A stretch of 64,000 nt of DNA from Sporolactobacillus pectinivorans (GCF_002802965.1 NZ_NXGA01000001.1:3232955-3296954); one strand, 5' to 3'; shown: positions 26,265 to 36,262, counted from the first letter of the stretch. Numbers and translations are program-made. The notes: generated from the letters alone by a model not told the origin.

Positions 26265-26876
26265 TTATTTACCGCGATGCACAGTAAAAGAAACAATATT
26301 TTTTGGAAGATCAATTTTTTCAGCCTGCAGATAGAGGCCTTGCTGGATTTGAACAGCAGTCAGATTAATATAGATCTGACGCTTGTCCGGCTGAATGATC
26401 ACCCATTTTGGAAACTGGCTCCCTGCCTTTAAAAAACTAAGAACCTGTTTATCAGGAAGCCTTATACTGCCCAGCTTCACTTCCGATTCTTTAAGGATGA
26501 TATCCCCATGGCTGACAACCGGATTAAAGGTCAGGGAAAAGGGAATTCCGGTAAACAGCAGACGATAGTTTCCATTCAGTGCCACCTGATCGCCAATAGC
26601 TACACGGTAGGATAGCCGTGCATTTTTATCTGTATGAATCTGATCATTAATCAATGTCTCTAATTGTTGTTTATTCGCCTGTACAGTAAAAATAGCTGCA
26701 TTTTTACTTGAATTCTGCATGATACCCGGCGCAGGCGAATGACTGGAAAACCCTCCAGTCAGCAGTCCGAACAAAAGAATTAAAGTCAGCAATACAAGTA
26801 TCAGAAGCGACAGAAAGGCTGCCCTCCAGATATTTTTTCTTCCCGTTCTTAACAGTGCCCGCCTATTTTTTTCCAA
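26265..26876 (-). CDS. YpmS-like (DUF2140) membrane-anchored protein
   Basis: 203 residues starting from TTG. A basic N-terminus, one membrane helix (about residues 18-42) and an extracellular beta-rich domain with FTVQANKQQLETLINDQI and the repeat-like strands GIPFSLTFNPVVSHGDIILKESEVKLG. It resembles B. subtilis YpmS. No other start codon exists until residue 53, so the TTG is kept despite a weak AGG ribosome site. Function unknown, probably envelope-related. Confidence 0.72.
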   Translation of the reverse strand: MEKNRRALLRTGRKNIWRAAFLSLLILVLLTLILLFGLLTGGFSSHSPAPGIMQNSSKNAAIFTVQANKQQLETLINDQIHTDKNARLSYRVAIGDQVALNGNYRLLFTGIPFSLTFNPVVSHGDIILKESEVKLGSIRLPDKQVLSFLKAGSQFPKWVIIQPDKRQIYINLTAVQIQQGLYLQAEKIDLPKNIVSFTVHRGK

Positions 26877-27215
26877 TGCTCTGCCTGCCCCTCTCTGCTA
26901 CAGTTTGATCAGATTAATTTGAGCTATCCTGCTTCAATTCTTTTTATAGAAACTAATTATAGCGCATTTTTGACACGCTGCGAACAGGCGATCAGGTTCC
27001 GGATTATATTAATTTGTCAGTTTGATCGGATTCGCTGTAAGAAAGGAGGTTGTCTCGACAAGCACGCTTGTTTTGGTTAAAATGTATAGTGTTGGTATTT
27101 ATCGCTTACAAATTAATCCTTATCCATCTTAATTTTTCAGGTGAGAGACGGATAAATTCTCGTTTCTTCGAAGATTTTAATAAATGGGAATTAAACCTAA
27201 ATAGGAGTGGACGCA
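26877..27215. other. Intergenic region containing the prsA promoter
   Basis: About 340 bp between the divergent YpmS-like gene and prsA. It holds the prsA promoter and a leader of roughly 125 nt. A frame from TTG 27050 preceded by AAAGGAGG has only 1 nt spacing and runs into prsA in another frame, so it is not called as a gene. Confidence 0.5.
27055..27083 (+). promoter_or_regulatory. prsA promoter
   Basis: -35 TCGACA (27055-27060), 17-bp spacer, -10 TAAAAT (27078-27083); each box is one mismatch from the SigmaA consensus. It predicts a leader of about 125 nt before the GTG start. Confidence 0.62.
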
Positions 27216-28100
27216 GTGAAGAGATTAATCATGATCCTGGCCGCAGTACTTGTTATGTCAAGCCTTGTTGCCTGTGGAAATGGCAGTGGGGATAATGCTG
27301 CTGTTGTAACAACGAACAGCGGCAACATAACGAAGGGTGAATTCTACAACGAGCTGAAGAATACAAGTGGCCAGCAAGTACTTCAGAATCTTGTTTACGA
27401 AAAGATTCTTGAGAGTAAGTACAATGTTTCCAGCAAAGCGGTCAACGCGAAATATGATCAGGTCCGCAAGACATTTTCCAGCCAGGCACAATTTGATCAG
27501 GCGCTCGCGCAGAACAATATGACGGATAGCCAGTTCCGGCGTCAGATCAAAGATTCACTGATGCTGGCAAAAGCACAGATGGCCGGAATTAAAGTGACAA
27601 ATCAGGCACTCATGGACTATTACAACAAAAATAAAGTCCAGCTTACAGAGTTGAAGGCAAGCCACATTCTCGTTAAAACCAAGAGCACAGCGGACGACAT
27701 TCTGAAACAGCTGAAGGCCGGAGCGAACTTTGCGACGCTTGCCAAAAAGTACTCGATAGACACGGGATCAAAGGCAAAGGGCGGCGAACTTGGCTGGTTT
27801 AAGCAATCAGCAATGGTTCCTGAATTCAGCAATGCTGCCATGAAGCTGAAGGTCGGTCAGATCAGCAATCCCGTCTATTCAAGCAATGACGGCGGATACC
27901 ATATCATTAAACTTGAAGGAAAAAGAGACGATTACAATTCTCTGAAATCCTCTGTCAAAGATGCATACATCGCTAGTAAAGAAAAATCTCAGACTGAAGT
28001 CATGCAGACTCTAATCAAGAATGCCGATATTAAAGTGCAGGATAAGCAGTTCAAAGATTTGTTCAATACTTCAGCGTCCACGACGACTACACAGCCGTAA
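27216..28100 (+). CDS. prsA: Extracellular foldase lipoprotein PrsA
   Basis: 294 residues. Lipoprotein signal ending SSLVAC (Cys20 is the lipidated residue), N-terminal chaperone helices, a central parvulin PPIC domain (about residues 140-230: ELKASHILVKTK, FATLAKKYSID, GGELGWF, GGYHIIKL), and a C-terminal Ser/Thr tail. It folds secreted proteins at the membrane-wall interface. AGGAG lies 8 nt before the GTG at 27216, so the GTG at 27207 is rejected. The CssRS-like system lies 1.6 kb away, pointing to a secretion-quality neighbourhood. Confidence 0.94.
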   Translation: MKRLIMILAAVLVMSSLVACGNGSGDNAAVVTTNSGNITKGEFYNELKNTSGQQVLQNLVYEKILESKYNVSSKAVNAKYDQVRKTFSSQAQFDQALAQNNMTDSQFRRQIKDSLMLAKAQMAGIKVTNQALMDYYNKNKVQLTELKASHILVKTKSTADDILKQLKAGANFATLAKKYSIDTGSKAKGGELGWFKQSAMVPEFSNAAMKLKVGQISNPVYSSNDGGYHIIKLEGKRDDYNSLKSSVKDAYIASKEKSQTEVMQTLIKNADIKVQDKQFKDLFNTSASTTTTQP

Positions 28101-28155
28101 TACTGTTTGTCATTCATTACAATTTTTCGCAGACCATGTTTTTCATTCCACAACT

Positions 28156-28206
28156 AAAAGAGAGCGTTCTGCCATCGGTTAATAATGGCGAAGCGCTCTC
28201 TTTTTT
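28156..28206 (+). terminator. Terminator of prsA
   Basis: AAAAGAGAGCG pairs with CGCTCTC (inner CCAT/ATGG hairpin), followed by TTTTTT. It begins 56 nt after the stop codon. Confidence 0.85.
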
Positions 28207-28247
28207 GCGGTCTCCAGGAAGTTCAAAAAAAGAATCCGCGCCCGCAT

Positions 28248-28541
28248 TCATTGCATGGCTTTCGGATTCTTTCCATTGCGGCGTTTTTCTTTTTCCGCAT
28301 TCATTCTTTTTATAAAAACATTGCCCTGCTGCTCATTCCACTCCTCATCAATTTCTTTGTCCTGACGGGAAAGTGAAAAAGCCTGATAACCACTGAAAAG
28401 AATTCCGGCGATAATAAGATAGATCCACCAGGGCACGCTTTCCAATTTCGAGATAATGGGATCGATCATGCCGAATTGCTGCATCATGAAAAGCAAGAAA
28501 AGCAGCGCAACCGCATAAAGTGAACGTTTTGCTTGTTTCAT
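28248..28541 (-). CDS. yhaL: YhaL-like sporulation-associated membrane protein
   Basis: 97 residues with two hydrophobic segments. The second (PWWIYLIIAGILFSGYQAF) and the following charged helix match B. subtilis YhaL, a small membrane protein produced in sporulation. The N-terminal helix (residues 7-25) makes this version about 25 residues longer. It is convergent with prsA, as in Bacillus, and follows yhaM on the same strand. Confidence 0.75.
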   Translation of the reverse strand: MKQAKRSLYAVALLFLLFMMQQFGMIDPIISKLESVPWWIYLIIAGILFSGYQAFSLSRQDKEIDEEWNEQQGNVFIKRMNAEKEKRRNGKNPKAMQ

Positions 28542-28631
28542 GTATAAACCTCCCCGATAAATTCCTTTACAGGCGCTTTTGATGGCCTGTACCCATAATT
28601 TATGCGGAAGGCTGGACAGATAGACCGATTC

Positions 28632-29612
28632 TTATTTGTCCTCTTTATCCGAAATGTCCTGATCCTCTATATGATCGAATGACGGGCGGTAAAGCGAGCG
28701 GTTATCCATGGCAAAAATACGCTCCGAAAATTCGCCGGGCCTGGTTTTTCTGACTGCCCGTGTCATAATATTGATCTTTGCGTCCATGTCATCAAGAATG
28801 TGGAGAATCTCAGCTTCTTTGAACATAGGCGGCTTGGGGCTACCCCATTCCGGGTGCTCATGATGACTAAGGATCATGTGCTGTAGCAGAAGCACCTCTT
28901 CACGGTCGTCGATTCCGAGCTCTTTAGCGATTTCTCCAATTTCATCAACCATTATAGAGATATGCCCCAATAGATTTCCGGATAGGGTGTAATTTGTTGC
29001 CGTAACGCCGGATAGCTCCTTCAGCTTGCCCATATCATGCAGAAGAATGCCCGCATAAAGCAAATCACTGTTGATTTCCGGATACAGCCTGACCACTTCT
29101 TTGGCCATGTCCAGCATGCAGCAGACATGAAAAGCAAGGCCGGAAAGAAAATTATGATGAATGCTTACCGCTGCGGGATACTCAAAAAAAGCCTGATGAT
29201 GTTTTTTTAAAAGCGCCCGCGTCAGTCGCTGAATCACCGGATTCTTAATTTCAAAAAGATATTGTGTCACTTTCTCTTCTAGTTCAGAAGCCGAGAGCGG
29301 TGCTGCCATAACCAGCTCTGCTTTATCAATGGCCTCATGTTCTTCTTTCAAACGGATATTCCGGATCTTGAACTGGTTTCTCCCTCTGAATGTCGTAATA
29401 TCACCTTCAGCAAGAACGATTGCTCCAGTTACATAACTTTTCTCGTCTTCCGGGGAAGATCCCCAGAGTTTTGATTCAATATCTCCTGTCTTATCCTGAA
29501 GGATGATTGTCAAAAACGGTTTTCCGTTGCTCGCCGTTCCCCGGGTGACTGATTTAATCAACAAAAAATCATGGACATGCTCTCCTTCTTTATAAAACGC
29601 AATTCCCTTCAA
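28632..29612 (-). CDS. yhaM: 3'-5' exoribonuclease YhaM
   Basis: 326 residues. N-terminal OB-fold nucleic-acid domain ([20 protein letters not shown] then [13 protein letters not shown]), then an HD metal-dependent phosphohydrolase domain with the HD pair in [11 protein letters not shown] and further His in [14 protein letters not shown]. It degrades single-stranded RNA and DNA from the 3' end. A GTG at 29693 would add 27 residues absent from homologues; the TTG at 29612 sits 9 nt after GAAGGGA and starts at the conserved KGI segment, so it is chosen. Confidence 0.9.
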   Translation of the reverse strand: MKGIAFYKEGEHVHDFLLIKSVTRGTASNGKPFLTIILQDKTGDIESKLWGSSPEDEKSYVTGAIVLAEGDITTFRGRNQFKIRNIRLKEEHEAIDKAELVMAAPLSASELEEKVTQYLFEIKNPVIQRLTRALLKKHHQAFFEYPAAVSIHHNFLSGLAFHVCCMLDMAKEVVRLYPEINSDLLYAGILLHDMGKLKELSGVTATNYTLSGNLLGHISIMVDEIGEIAKELGIDDREEVLLLQHMILSHHEHPEWGSPKPPMFKEAEILHILDDMDAKINIMTRAVRKTRPGEFSERIFAMDNRSLYRPSFDHIEDQDISDKEDK

Positions 29613-29729
29613 ATGATCGCTTCCCTTCAAAATAGCATTTAATTTGCCTTTTTGATGCAGCGGATACCCGATCTGCGAAGTCCTACCCTGCACTGTAAAA
29701 CCGAGAATCTCCCGAATTAGAGATACGCT

Positions 29730-31127
29730 TTACTCGCTTACGTCAATATCAGGCGGGAGTTTTTCTTCAGGCGGAGCGGGGAGAGAAATAACGAAAGCTA
29801 CTCCATTCCGGCGATTTTCAGCCCGAATTTCGCCAGAGTGGGCACGGACAATACGTCTGACGATTGCCAACCCAAGTCCGAATTGTCCTTTGCTCCCTTT
29901 TTCAAACGGTTCAAACATCGCCGCCTTCTCATCATCCGGTATTTGATTTCCATCATTTTCAATCGTAATAATGTTCCAGCGTTTTTTTTGCTCAGCAATC
30001 ATCTTCAGTTGTTTTTTTGCATAGCGCAAACCGTTCTCCACCAGATTTTCAAGAACGGTCTGAAGCTGCTCCCGATCTCCCCATATTATGGTTTCTTCTC
30101 CCTCAATATGAATGGAAATATCCTGTCGCTGCGCTATGAGACGCTCACGTATAAAAAGGGCAAGATCGCCAAAACGGATCAGCTGATACTTGAGTTTCCG
30201 GTCATTCAATGAATCATATCGGGTAAAATAAAGCAGTTTCTTCACACGTTCTTCCATCTGCTCTGCTTCATGAATAATCACATCGATTGAATCGTCAAGA
30301 TCGCCCTTTGGATAAATACGATCTTTAACAGATTGTGCATAACTGTGCACAACCATGATTGGTGTTTTCAGTTCATGGGAAGCCTGCTGAAGAAATACTT
30401 TCTGCGATTGATCATACTTGATCAGATTAAGCCTCATCTTCTCAAACTGCGCGGACAGGCGTTCGAATTCTTCATCGCCTCTCCACTCAAAAGGCTTTTC
30501 CCAATGGAGCCTTGAGATTTCTTCAAAACGCCGTCCCAGGATATCCAATGGACGTTTCAGATATCTGGCTAGCCAAAAGGCAATAAACAGGCTTAAAATA
30601 CTAACTGTGATAAAAATATAGATCATGCGTGTCCAAAGCTTTTGCATCAATTCATTGGGATAAGTATCCCACATATACGAAACGAAATAACCATTACCTA
30701 AATTGGTATAAACCTTGCTTATAACATAGTATAATGTAGCTCCTCGATATTCCAGTTCATACCGCTTGGACATGGATTTTTGACTGGCCATATCGTGGAC
30801 CATCGGCTTATAGATCGCCGCCTGCTTGATCAGATTGCCGTCAACCTGGTGATAATTCCCGTCCACGAACACATTGCCAACCGCCTTGGCGGAACGCTGC
30901 GCATTAAGTTCAGCCGTTGAATCACCAAGTCCGTAATTTCCCTGTCCCTGATACAGTGTGCTCTGGACATACTCAATAGTATCATACGAATCCTCGCGCA
31001 GCGCACTCTTGATCATGAAAGGATAAACAAGTGACATGATGATGCCGATCAGGAAAATCAGCAGGGCAAAGGACAGCCAGATCCGTTTCGTCAGTGTCCA
31101 TTTAAAGCGAATAAGCCGAAACATCAC
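29730..31127 (-). CDS. cssS: CssS-like sensor histidine kinase
   Basis: 465 residues. Two membrane helices (about residues 18-38 and 165-187) flank a 125-residue extracellular sensor; HAMP; HisKA with His251 in QASHELKTPIMVV; and a HATPase domain with ENLVENGLRYA and FGLGLAIV. Whole-length similarity is to B. subtilis CssS, e.g. SYAQSVKDRIYPKGDLDDSIDVI, which detects misfolded secreted protein and heat. It overlaps the regulator gene by 4 bp. The sensor domain contains no recognisable PAS or Cache fold. Confidence 0.88.
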   Translation of the reverse strand: MMFRLIRFKWTLTKRIWLSFALLIFLIGIIMSLVYPFMIKSALREDSYDTIEYVQSTLYQGQGNYGLGDSTAELNAQRSAKAVGNVFVDGNYHQVDGNLIKQAAIYKPMVHDMASQKSMSKRYELEYRGATLYYVISKVYTNLGNGYFVSYMWDTYPNELMQKLWTRMIYIFITVSILSLFIAFWLARYLKRPLDILGRRFEEISRLHWEKPFEWRGDEEFERLSAQFEKMRLNLIKYDQSQKVFLQQASHELKTPIMVVHSYAQSVKDRIYPKGDLDDSIDVIIHEAEQMEERVKKLLYFTRYDSLNDRKLKYQLIRFGDLALFIRERLIAQRQDISIHIEGEETIIWGDREQLQTVLENLVENGLRYAKKQLKMIAEQKKRWNIITIENDGNQIPDDEKAAMFEPFEKGSKGQFGLGLAIVRRIVRAHSGEIRAENRRNGVAFVISLPAPPEEKLPPDIDVSE

Positions 31128-31801
31128 GAAACTACCCTGTATCCGGACCCATAGACCGTTTCAAGCGAAAGCCGGCTCAGCTTTCTCCTGATTCTGCGGA
31201 CAACATCATCGACTGCCCGGTCCGAACCGACATAATCTTCTCCCCAGACTTCATTCAGAATTGCTTCACGGGATTTGGCGACATTTGCATTTTCCACAAG
31301 ATAAAGCAGTACATCGAACTCCTTGGTTGTCAGTTCAATTACTGTTCCCTCTTCATCAAACACTTTCCGGCGGACAACATCTATTTGGTATTTCGAGATC
31401 ACCATCCGGCTCTCGTGAATACCGCCTCCGTATACCCGATGGAGAAGCTTCTTCGCGCGTATCACCAGTTCTTTTGGAAGAAAGGGTTTAGCCAGATAAT
31501 CATCACTCCCAAGTTCCAGGCCAATAATCTTGTCCAAATCCTGATCGCGAGCTGAAATAAAAATGACCGGCTGTTCAGAATGATTCTCTTTTATTTTTTT
31601 CAGTAAGTCGTACCCGGACATCCCGGGAAGCATAATATCAAGAATCCACAAATGAACACCGTTGTGCATGTATTCAGCCGCATCTTCAGCTGTATGGAAA
31701 ACAGAGACATTCCATCCTTCTTTTTCCATATAGGCTTTCAAGATGGACGCCAGGCTTTCCTCATCTTCTACGAGATTCACTTTAAATTCCGTTTCATCCA
31801 T
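31124..31801 (-). CDS. cssR: CssR-like OmpR-family response regulator
   Basis: 225 residues. Receiver with phosphoacceptor Asp55 in LWILDIMLPG and a long conserved stretch (PVIFISARDQDLDKIIGLEL, KPFLPKELVIRAKKLLH) nearly identical in plan to B. subtilis CssR; winged-helix effector with TTKEFDVLLYLVEN and VYGSGYRVVS. In Bacillus CssR induces the quality-control proteases HtrA and HtrB. It is placed between yhaN and yhaM, a different location from B. subtilis. Confidence 0.89.
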   Translation of the reverse strand: MDETEFKVNLVEDEESLASILKAYMEKEGWNVSVFHTAEDAAEYMHNGVHLWILDIMLPGMSGYDLLKKIKENHSEQPVIFISARDQDLDKIIGLELGSDDYLAKPFLPKELVIRAKKLLHRVYGGGIHESRMVISKYQIDVVRRKVFDEEGTVIELTTKEFDVLLYLVENANVAKSREAILNEVWGEDYVGSDRAVDDVVRRIRRKLSRLSLETVYGSGYRVVS

Positions 31802-31931
31802 ATTGATCCATCCTTATTTAAATTGTATCACTAAAATTATAGCATGAGGACTTGCGAATGAAGGGAAATGAAACAATTTCCACATTGTTTTCAATGCAAT
31901 ATAAAGAATCGGCCATTGTTTTGGGAAAAAA

Positions 31932-34739
31932 TTAACGAAATGCTTTGGAAAGTGTGATCACCGATTCAGAAGATGCACATTTAAGGACAGAAGGTTGGCA
32001 AGTGAAAAGGATAACCTGACGCTCTTGAGAAACCTCCTTAAGTAGTGATAGAACTCGGTCTGTACGTCTGACGTCAAAGTTGACCAGGCCTTCATCAATA
32101 ATCAAAGGCAGCTTTTCGCCCGGGCAGATTCGTTCAGCCAGTGCAAGCCGCAAAGACAGGTACAACTGTTCAGCGGTGCCCCGGCTTAATTCATCGGCAC
32201 TGAAATGCCTTCCATCGTTTCTTCCGGCAATGAACCCGCCTGCCTGATCCAGCTGAAGTGAAACATACTCGCCTGATGTTATGTTCTCGAAATAATCTCT
32301 CGCCCGATTGAGAATTCCCGGCAGTCTCTGTCTGCGGTACTGATCCTTTGCCCGGTCAATGGCCCACTGAGCCGTTCTGTATACTGCCCACTCCCTGGAT
32401 TTACTGTTTGCTGCCGTAAGCAGCTGCTGATAGTTGTCCAATGCATCACGGTACGTATCGCTTTCTTCCATATTGCGGCCCTCTGCCTGCTCTTCTGTCA
32501 GGCGGTCACGTGCCTCTTTGATTTTTCCATCCAGCTCCGACAAACTGTTTTTGAAATCATTCTCATCTACCCCCTCCCAAATACCGTGGTCAAGATCTCC
32601 GCTGAAGTGTTTCAGCTTGTCCTCTCCTCCTGATATTTCAATCATCTGCAGCCATCTTTCGTCCCGTTTCTCGAGCAAACTGCTTAACCTTTCAAAGTGA
32701 TCAGCCTTTTCAAGAAACTGCAAACGATTTTCCACTTCGGCCTGTTCAAACAGAGAATGCTGTTCTTCATTTAAGCGGTATAGTTTCTGATTAAGGCGTT
32801 TTTCCTGCCGCCTGTAGACATCCCGCTTGCTTTTTAACGCATGAAGATCCGCTGCTTTTTCTTTCTCCATGTTAAACTGCTGTTCGATGTATGACGTATC
32901 TCCATCGGGCAAGGATAATTCTTCAGTGAGCTGCTGCTTTTCACTAATAAACTGATCATGATCTGCCCTGCGTGCCTCAAGCTCCGTGCCCATTCCGTCA
33001 AGCCTGCTCAGCAGTGCACGTGCATCACCGACAAGTCGCGCAGTTTCTTCAGCTAAACCGACGTTATCTATAGCATAACCGTTTTCCCGCATCCATTCCT
33101 TCAGCTGATGTTCAAATCCTTCAAGCTGATCCTTACAGTGTTCACGCATTCGCATTTTTTGCTCGTATTCCCTTTTCGCTCCGGACAACTGTTCTTCAGT
33201 GAGACTGGCCTCCGCCGCACGCCGATGATCTGCTTCATTAATTCCGGTTTTTTGCCCCTGCTGGTGGGATCTCAGCGCTGCCCAGCCATAAAATGCAGTA
33301 AGTGTAAGGCCAAGCGCCAATACAGGCAAGGCGGCATAAAAAGTAAACAGAAGTGCAGAGAATGCGGTAAACAGGATCGTCATCAAGAGCACAGAAACAA
33401 AGACAAGCAGCAAAGAAAAAGGATTTTCTTTCTGCTCTGGAGTCGTGCGGCGGACCGTGCGCAAACTATTGACATCCACTTCATTCCTAAGCCCTGTCAG
33501 TTGCTTTAACCGCTGTTCCAGCTGAACAACAGATGCATGTTGCACGCTTAGGGCATTCTCAGCGTTCTTCTCTTCTGAGACCAGCTTCATCCAAATCTCG
33601 GTTTTTTCCCTGAGCTGACGTATAAAAGAAAGATCTACAGAAGCCTTGAGTATTTTCCCCGGACTCCATTCAGTCCCAAGGCGCTCAGCCATTGCCTCAT
33701 ACGCAGCCTGTCCTGCCGCCAGCTCTTTACCGAGGCGGTCGATTTCCCGCAAATCCTGATCATCCCTGGCAGCCGAACGAAACCATGCGGAAAGCTTTCC
33801 CTCCGCACGAATCCATTTTTCCCGGACTGGTTTTGCAGCTTCGGCTTCGTCCAAAAAACGGATCTCATCTTTCAAATCCGTCATTTCTTTTTCGGTTTCT
33901 GCAATCTGTTTTTCCAGATCACTAAATCGGGATCGTCCATTTTCAGGAAATGAACTTGTCTTCCCCGCAGAACTGATTTCTTCTTCCAAAACGTGATAAC
34001 CCGCAATCAAAGGTCTGACCGATGAAAATGCCGACCACTCCATAAAGCGTGCCTGAACGTTTTTTCGCTCATCCTCCAGCATTTGAATTTTTTTTCGAGT
34101 TTTGGCAATCTCCTGCTGGAGTTCATGGAAAGCATCCAGCTTTCTCTCCCATTTCCTCAGATCAGTCCCCGATTGATCCAGTTTTCGGAACAACTGATTC
34201 ATCTCCGGATTTTTACCGCCCTTCTTAAAAATCAAACCCGTTTTTTTGGCCAGGGATTGTTCGAGTTTTGTCAGCTCGCTGCTGCCGATCATGCCTGCTC
34301 CAAGAAGCAGGTCATTTAGATCTGAAGGTTTTGTTTTTTCAATACCGCTAAGACCGTCAAGATCAAAGCAGAACACACTTTGATATAGCATTCGGTCGAT
34401 GCCGTGAAGTATCTTGTGGATGGAGCCCCTTTCACTGTTTCCAATAAAAAGTTCAGGCTGATCGTTTCTGGCATACACTCTTTCAAGTCTGTAATCTTGT
34501 CCATCGTCACCGGTAAAAACCAGTGATCCTCCGAGGCGGTCCTCAGCTCCGCCGTTCACCCATTTTCTCAATCCACTTTTCTGAGGATATCCAAACAGCG
34601 TACAAAGAATAAAATTCATGATCGTAGATTTTCCAGCTTCATTTTCACCGTAGATCACAGTAAAAGGCATCTCCGGCAATTCTATTTTTCGGTTCTCGAA
34701 ACGCCCGAACTGATTGATTTCCAATACTCTGATTTTCAT
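31932..34739 (-). CDS. yhaN: YhaN: SbcC/Rad50-like AAA ATPase
   Basis: 935 residues. Walker A YGENEAGKSTI (residues 30-40) at the N-terminus; signature LSRGTAEQLYLSLR and Walker B PLIIDEGLVNFD near the C-terminus; long coiled coils between. At the apex, where Rad50 has a zinc hook, there is a hydrophobic hairpin of about 45 residues (roughly 437-483) resembling two transmembrane helices and no CxxC. It pairs with the YhaO nuclease encoded just upstream (56-bp gap) and is implicated in DNA repair in B. subtilis. Confidence 0.9.
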   Translation of the reverse strand: MKIRVLEINQFGRFENRKIELPEMPFTVIYGENEAGKSTIMNFILCTLFGYPQKSGLRKWVNGGAEDRLGGSLVFTGDDGQDYRLERVYARNDQPELFIGNSERGSIHKILHGIDRMLYQSVFCFDLDGLSGIEKTKPSDLNDLLLGAGMIGSSELTKLEQSLAKKTGLIFKKGGKNPEMNQLFRKLDQSGTDLRKWERKLDAFHELQQEIAKTRKKIQMLEDERKNVQARFMEWSAFSSVRPLIAGYHVLEEEISSAGKTSSFPENGRSRFSDLEKQIAETEKEMTDLKDEIRFLDEAEAAKPVREKWIRAEGKLSAWFRSAARDDQDLREIDRLGKELAAGQAAYEAMAERLGTEWSPGKILKASVDLSFIRQLREKTEIWMKLVSEEKNAENALSVQHASVVQLEQRLKQLTGLRNEVDVNSLRTVRRTTPEQKENPFSLLLVFVSVLLMTILFTAFSALLFTFYAALPVLALGLTLTAFYGWAALRSHQQGQKTGINEADHRRAAEASLTEEQLSGAKREYEQKMRMREHCKDQLEGFEHQLKEWMRENGYAIDNVGLAEETARLVGDARALLSRLDGMGTELEARRADHDQFISEKQQLTEELSLPDGDTSYIEQQFNMEKEKAADLHALKSKRDVYRRQEKRLNQKLYRLNEEQHSLFEQAEVENRLQFLEKADHFERLSSLLEKRDERWLQMIEISGGEDKLKHFSGDLDHGIWEGVDENDFKNSLSELDGKIKEARDRLTEEQAEGRNMEESDTYRDALDNYQQLLTAANSKSREWAVYRTAQWAIDRAKDQYRRQRLPGILNRARDYFENITSGEYVSLQLDQAGGFIAGRNDGRHFSADELSRGTAEQLYLSLRLALAERICPGEKLPLIIDEGLVNFDVRRTDRVLSLLKEVSQERQVILFTCQPSVLKCASSESVITLSKAFR

Positions 34740-34795
34740 TTTTATTCAGCGGTTCGCGTACTTGTGACGCGTCCTCCCTTAATATAAGCAGGAAC

Positions 34796-36025
34796 TTACC
34801 GGTCGCTTCTCCCGGAAATCAAGCTGTCGGCAATTAATTGTTCGGCTTGTGCCTGTATCCTGGCGATCTCCTCTTCCCGCAACGGTTCAAGGAAGCGAAG
34901 TCCGGAGTGATGCTCAAAAAGTGAACTGACTGCTTCATTCACATTTTCCTTTGTTTCGATCAATCGAAAGGTATCACCAATAAAATGGGGACTTTCGAGT
35001 ATACTGCTGCGTTCCCATTCGGGACGGAGCTTGAACATTATCGGCAAAAGCCAGGCAAAATTCCCACGTTCTTCTTCTCCATCGTTCAGAGCATCAGTAA
35101 GTTCGCGAACCAGTAAATCAATTTCATTCCAAGTCTGATCCGTTTTGGAAAAAATGAGCTCTATCCGAAGAAAAACACCTGCATAATCACGGCGCAACGC
35201 ATTTCTGGACTGTTCAATTGCCTTTTCCAGACGGTCCGCAGTCACTTCACCCTCAATGGACAATTCCCGTTTCTCCCACAAAATGTCCGCTGTCGGAAAA
35301 AAAGCGACACGGACCGCCTGCTGATCAATTTCTACAACTGATGCGCCTTTTTCACCGGTTTCTTTTATCGAAAGCCCCTGCAAGTCACCCGGATACCAGA
35401 TCGGCAGCGGGGGCGACACTTGCTGCCGTTTATGGATATGTCCGAGTGCCCAGTAATCGAAACCTTTTTCCGCCAGCTCACCGGTCGTAAAAGGAGCATA
35501 CGAATCCTCCCCATCTCCTGAGCGCAGCGCCCCATGCAGAATGCCAATATGATAATCAGCGCCCTGCTGTTTAATATATCCTGATGTCATGTCCTCAGTG
35601 ACCCTGCGCTGTGCATAACTGAATCCGTACAGATTCACCCGTTCTCCGTTTTCACTCCGGAAAGGGATCACTGACGGTACAGCCGGGAAAACATGAACAT
35701 TGTCCGGAAGTTTCAGCCGGTTCCATGGATCATCCAGATGATCATGGTTGCCAAAAGCGAGGTACACAGGGATATCCGCCTCACGCAGAAGTGCCATCGC
35801 CTGAATAAAGCGGCGTTGTGCAGACAGACTTCTGTGGCTGTCGTCAAACACATCCCCGGCAATAATCAAAAAATCGGGCCGCTCGGCCAGCACCCTGTCT
35901 GTCAATCGACCGAGCGCCTTGAATGTGCTTTCCTTCACCCGTTCGTGCAGCGAGCGGGGGAGTTCCGACAATCCCTCGAACGGCCTGTCCAGATGCAGAT
36001 CGGCAGTATGGATGAATCGAATCAT
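34796..36025 (-). CDS. yhaO: YhaO: SbcD/Mre11-like DNA nuclease
   Basis: 409 residues, calcineurin-like phosphoesterase. Metal-binding motifs in order: FIHTADLHLDRPF, IIAGDVFDDSH, LAFGNHDHLDD, GILHG and YWALGHIHKRQ, as in Mre11/SbcD exonucleases. The C-terminal half is a cap and partner-binding region. Homology starts at the ATG at 36025. First gene of the yhaO-yhaN unit; the pair should form a Rad50-Mre11-like complex. Confidence 0.92.
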   Translation of the reverse strand: MIRFIHTADLHLDRPFEGLSELPRSLHERVKESTFKALGRLTDRVLAERPDFLIIAGDVFDDSHRSLSAQRRFIQAMALLREADIPVYLAFGNHDHLDDPWNRLKLPDNVHVFPAVPSVIPFRSENGERVNLYGFSYAQRRVTEDMTSGYIKQQGADYHIGILHGALRSGDGEDSYAPFTTGELAEKGFDYWALGHIHKRQQVSPPLPIWYPGDLQGLSIKETGEKGASVVEIDQQAVRVAFFPTADILWEKRELSIEGEVTADRLEKAIEQSRNALRRDYAGVFLRIELIFSKTDQTWNEIDLLVRELTDALNDGEEERGNFAWLLPIMFKLRPEWERSSILESPHFIGDTFRLIETKENVNEAVSSLFEHHSGLRFLEPLREEEIARIQAQAEQLIADSLISGRSDR

Positions 36026-36262
36026 GACTTGTTTCGCCTCTCTTTTCCCACTTGTTAACATTTTATCATAATCATCAGACGATCACACGTTCTCAATCGT
36101 TACAAGCATAAGCAAATACACTGAAAAAGCCCGCATGGACTGCGATCCATACTATCAAGCGACCACCAAAAATATAACAGGATAAGCGAAAAGGCATTCT
36201 GATGTGGAATTGTAAATCTTAAAAAATTGCTCAAAATAATCCTCGCTATTTCTTCCATCTCT

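Noticed and set aside
27050-27295. Plus-strand ORF from TTG preceded by AAAGGAGG
   Set aside because: Ribosome-site spacing is about 1 nt, the frame overlaps the prsA promoter and the prsA signal-peptide coding region, and no protein features are seen.
30418-30621. Plus-strand ORFs opposite cssS and other two-component genes
   Set aside because: Antisense frames without ribosome sites, lying over conserved kinase coding sequence.
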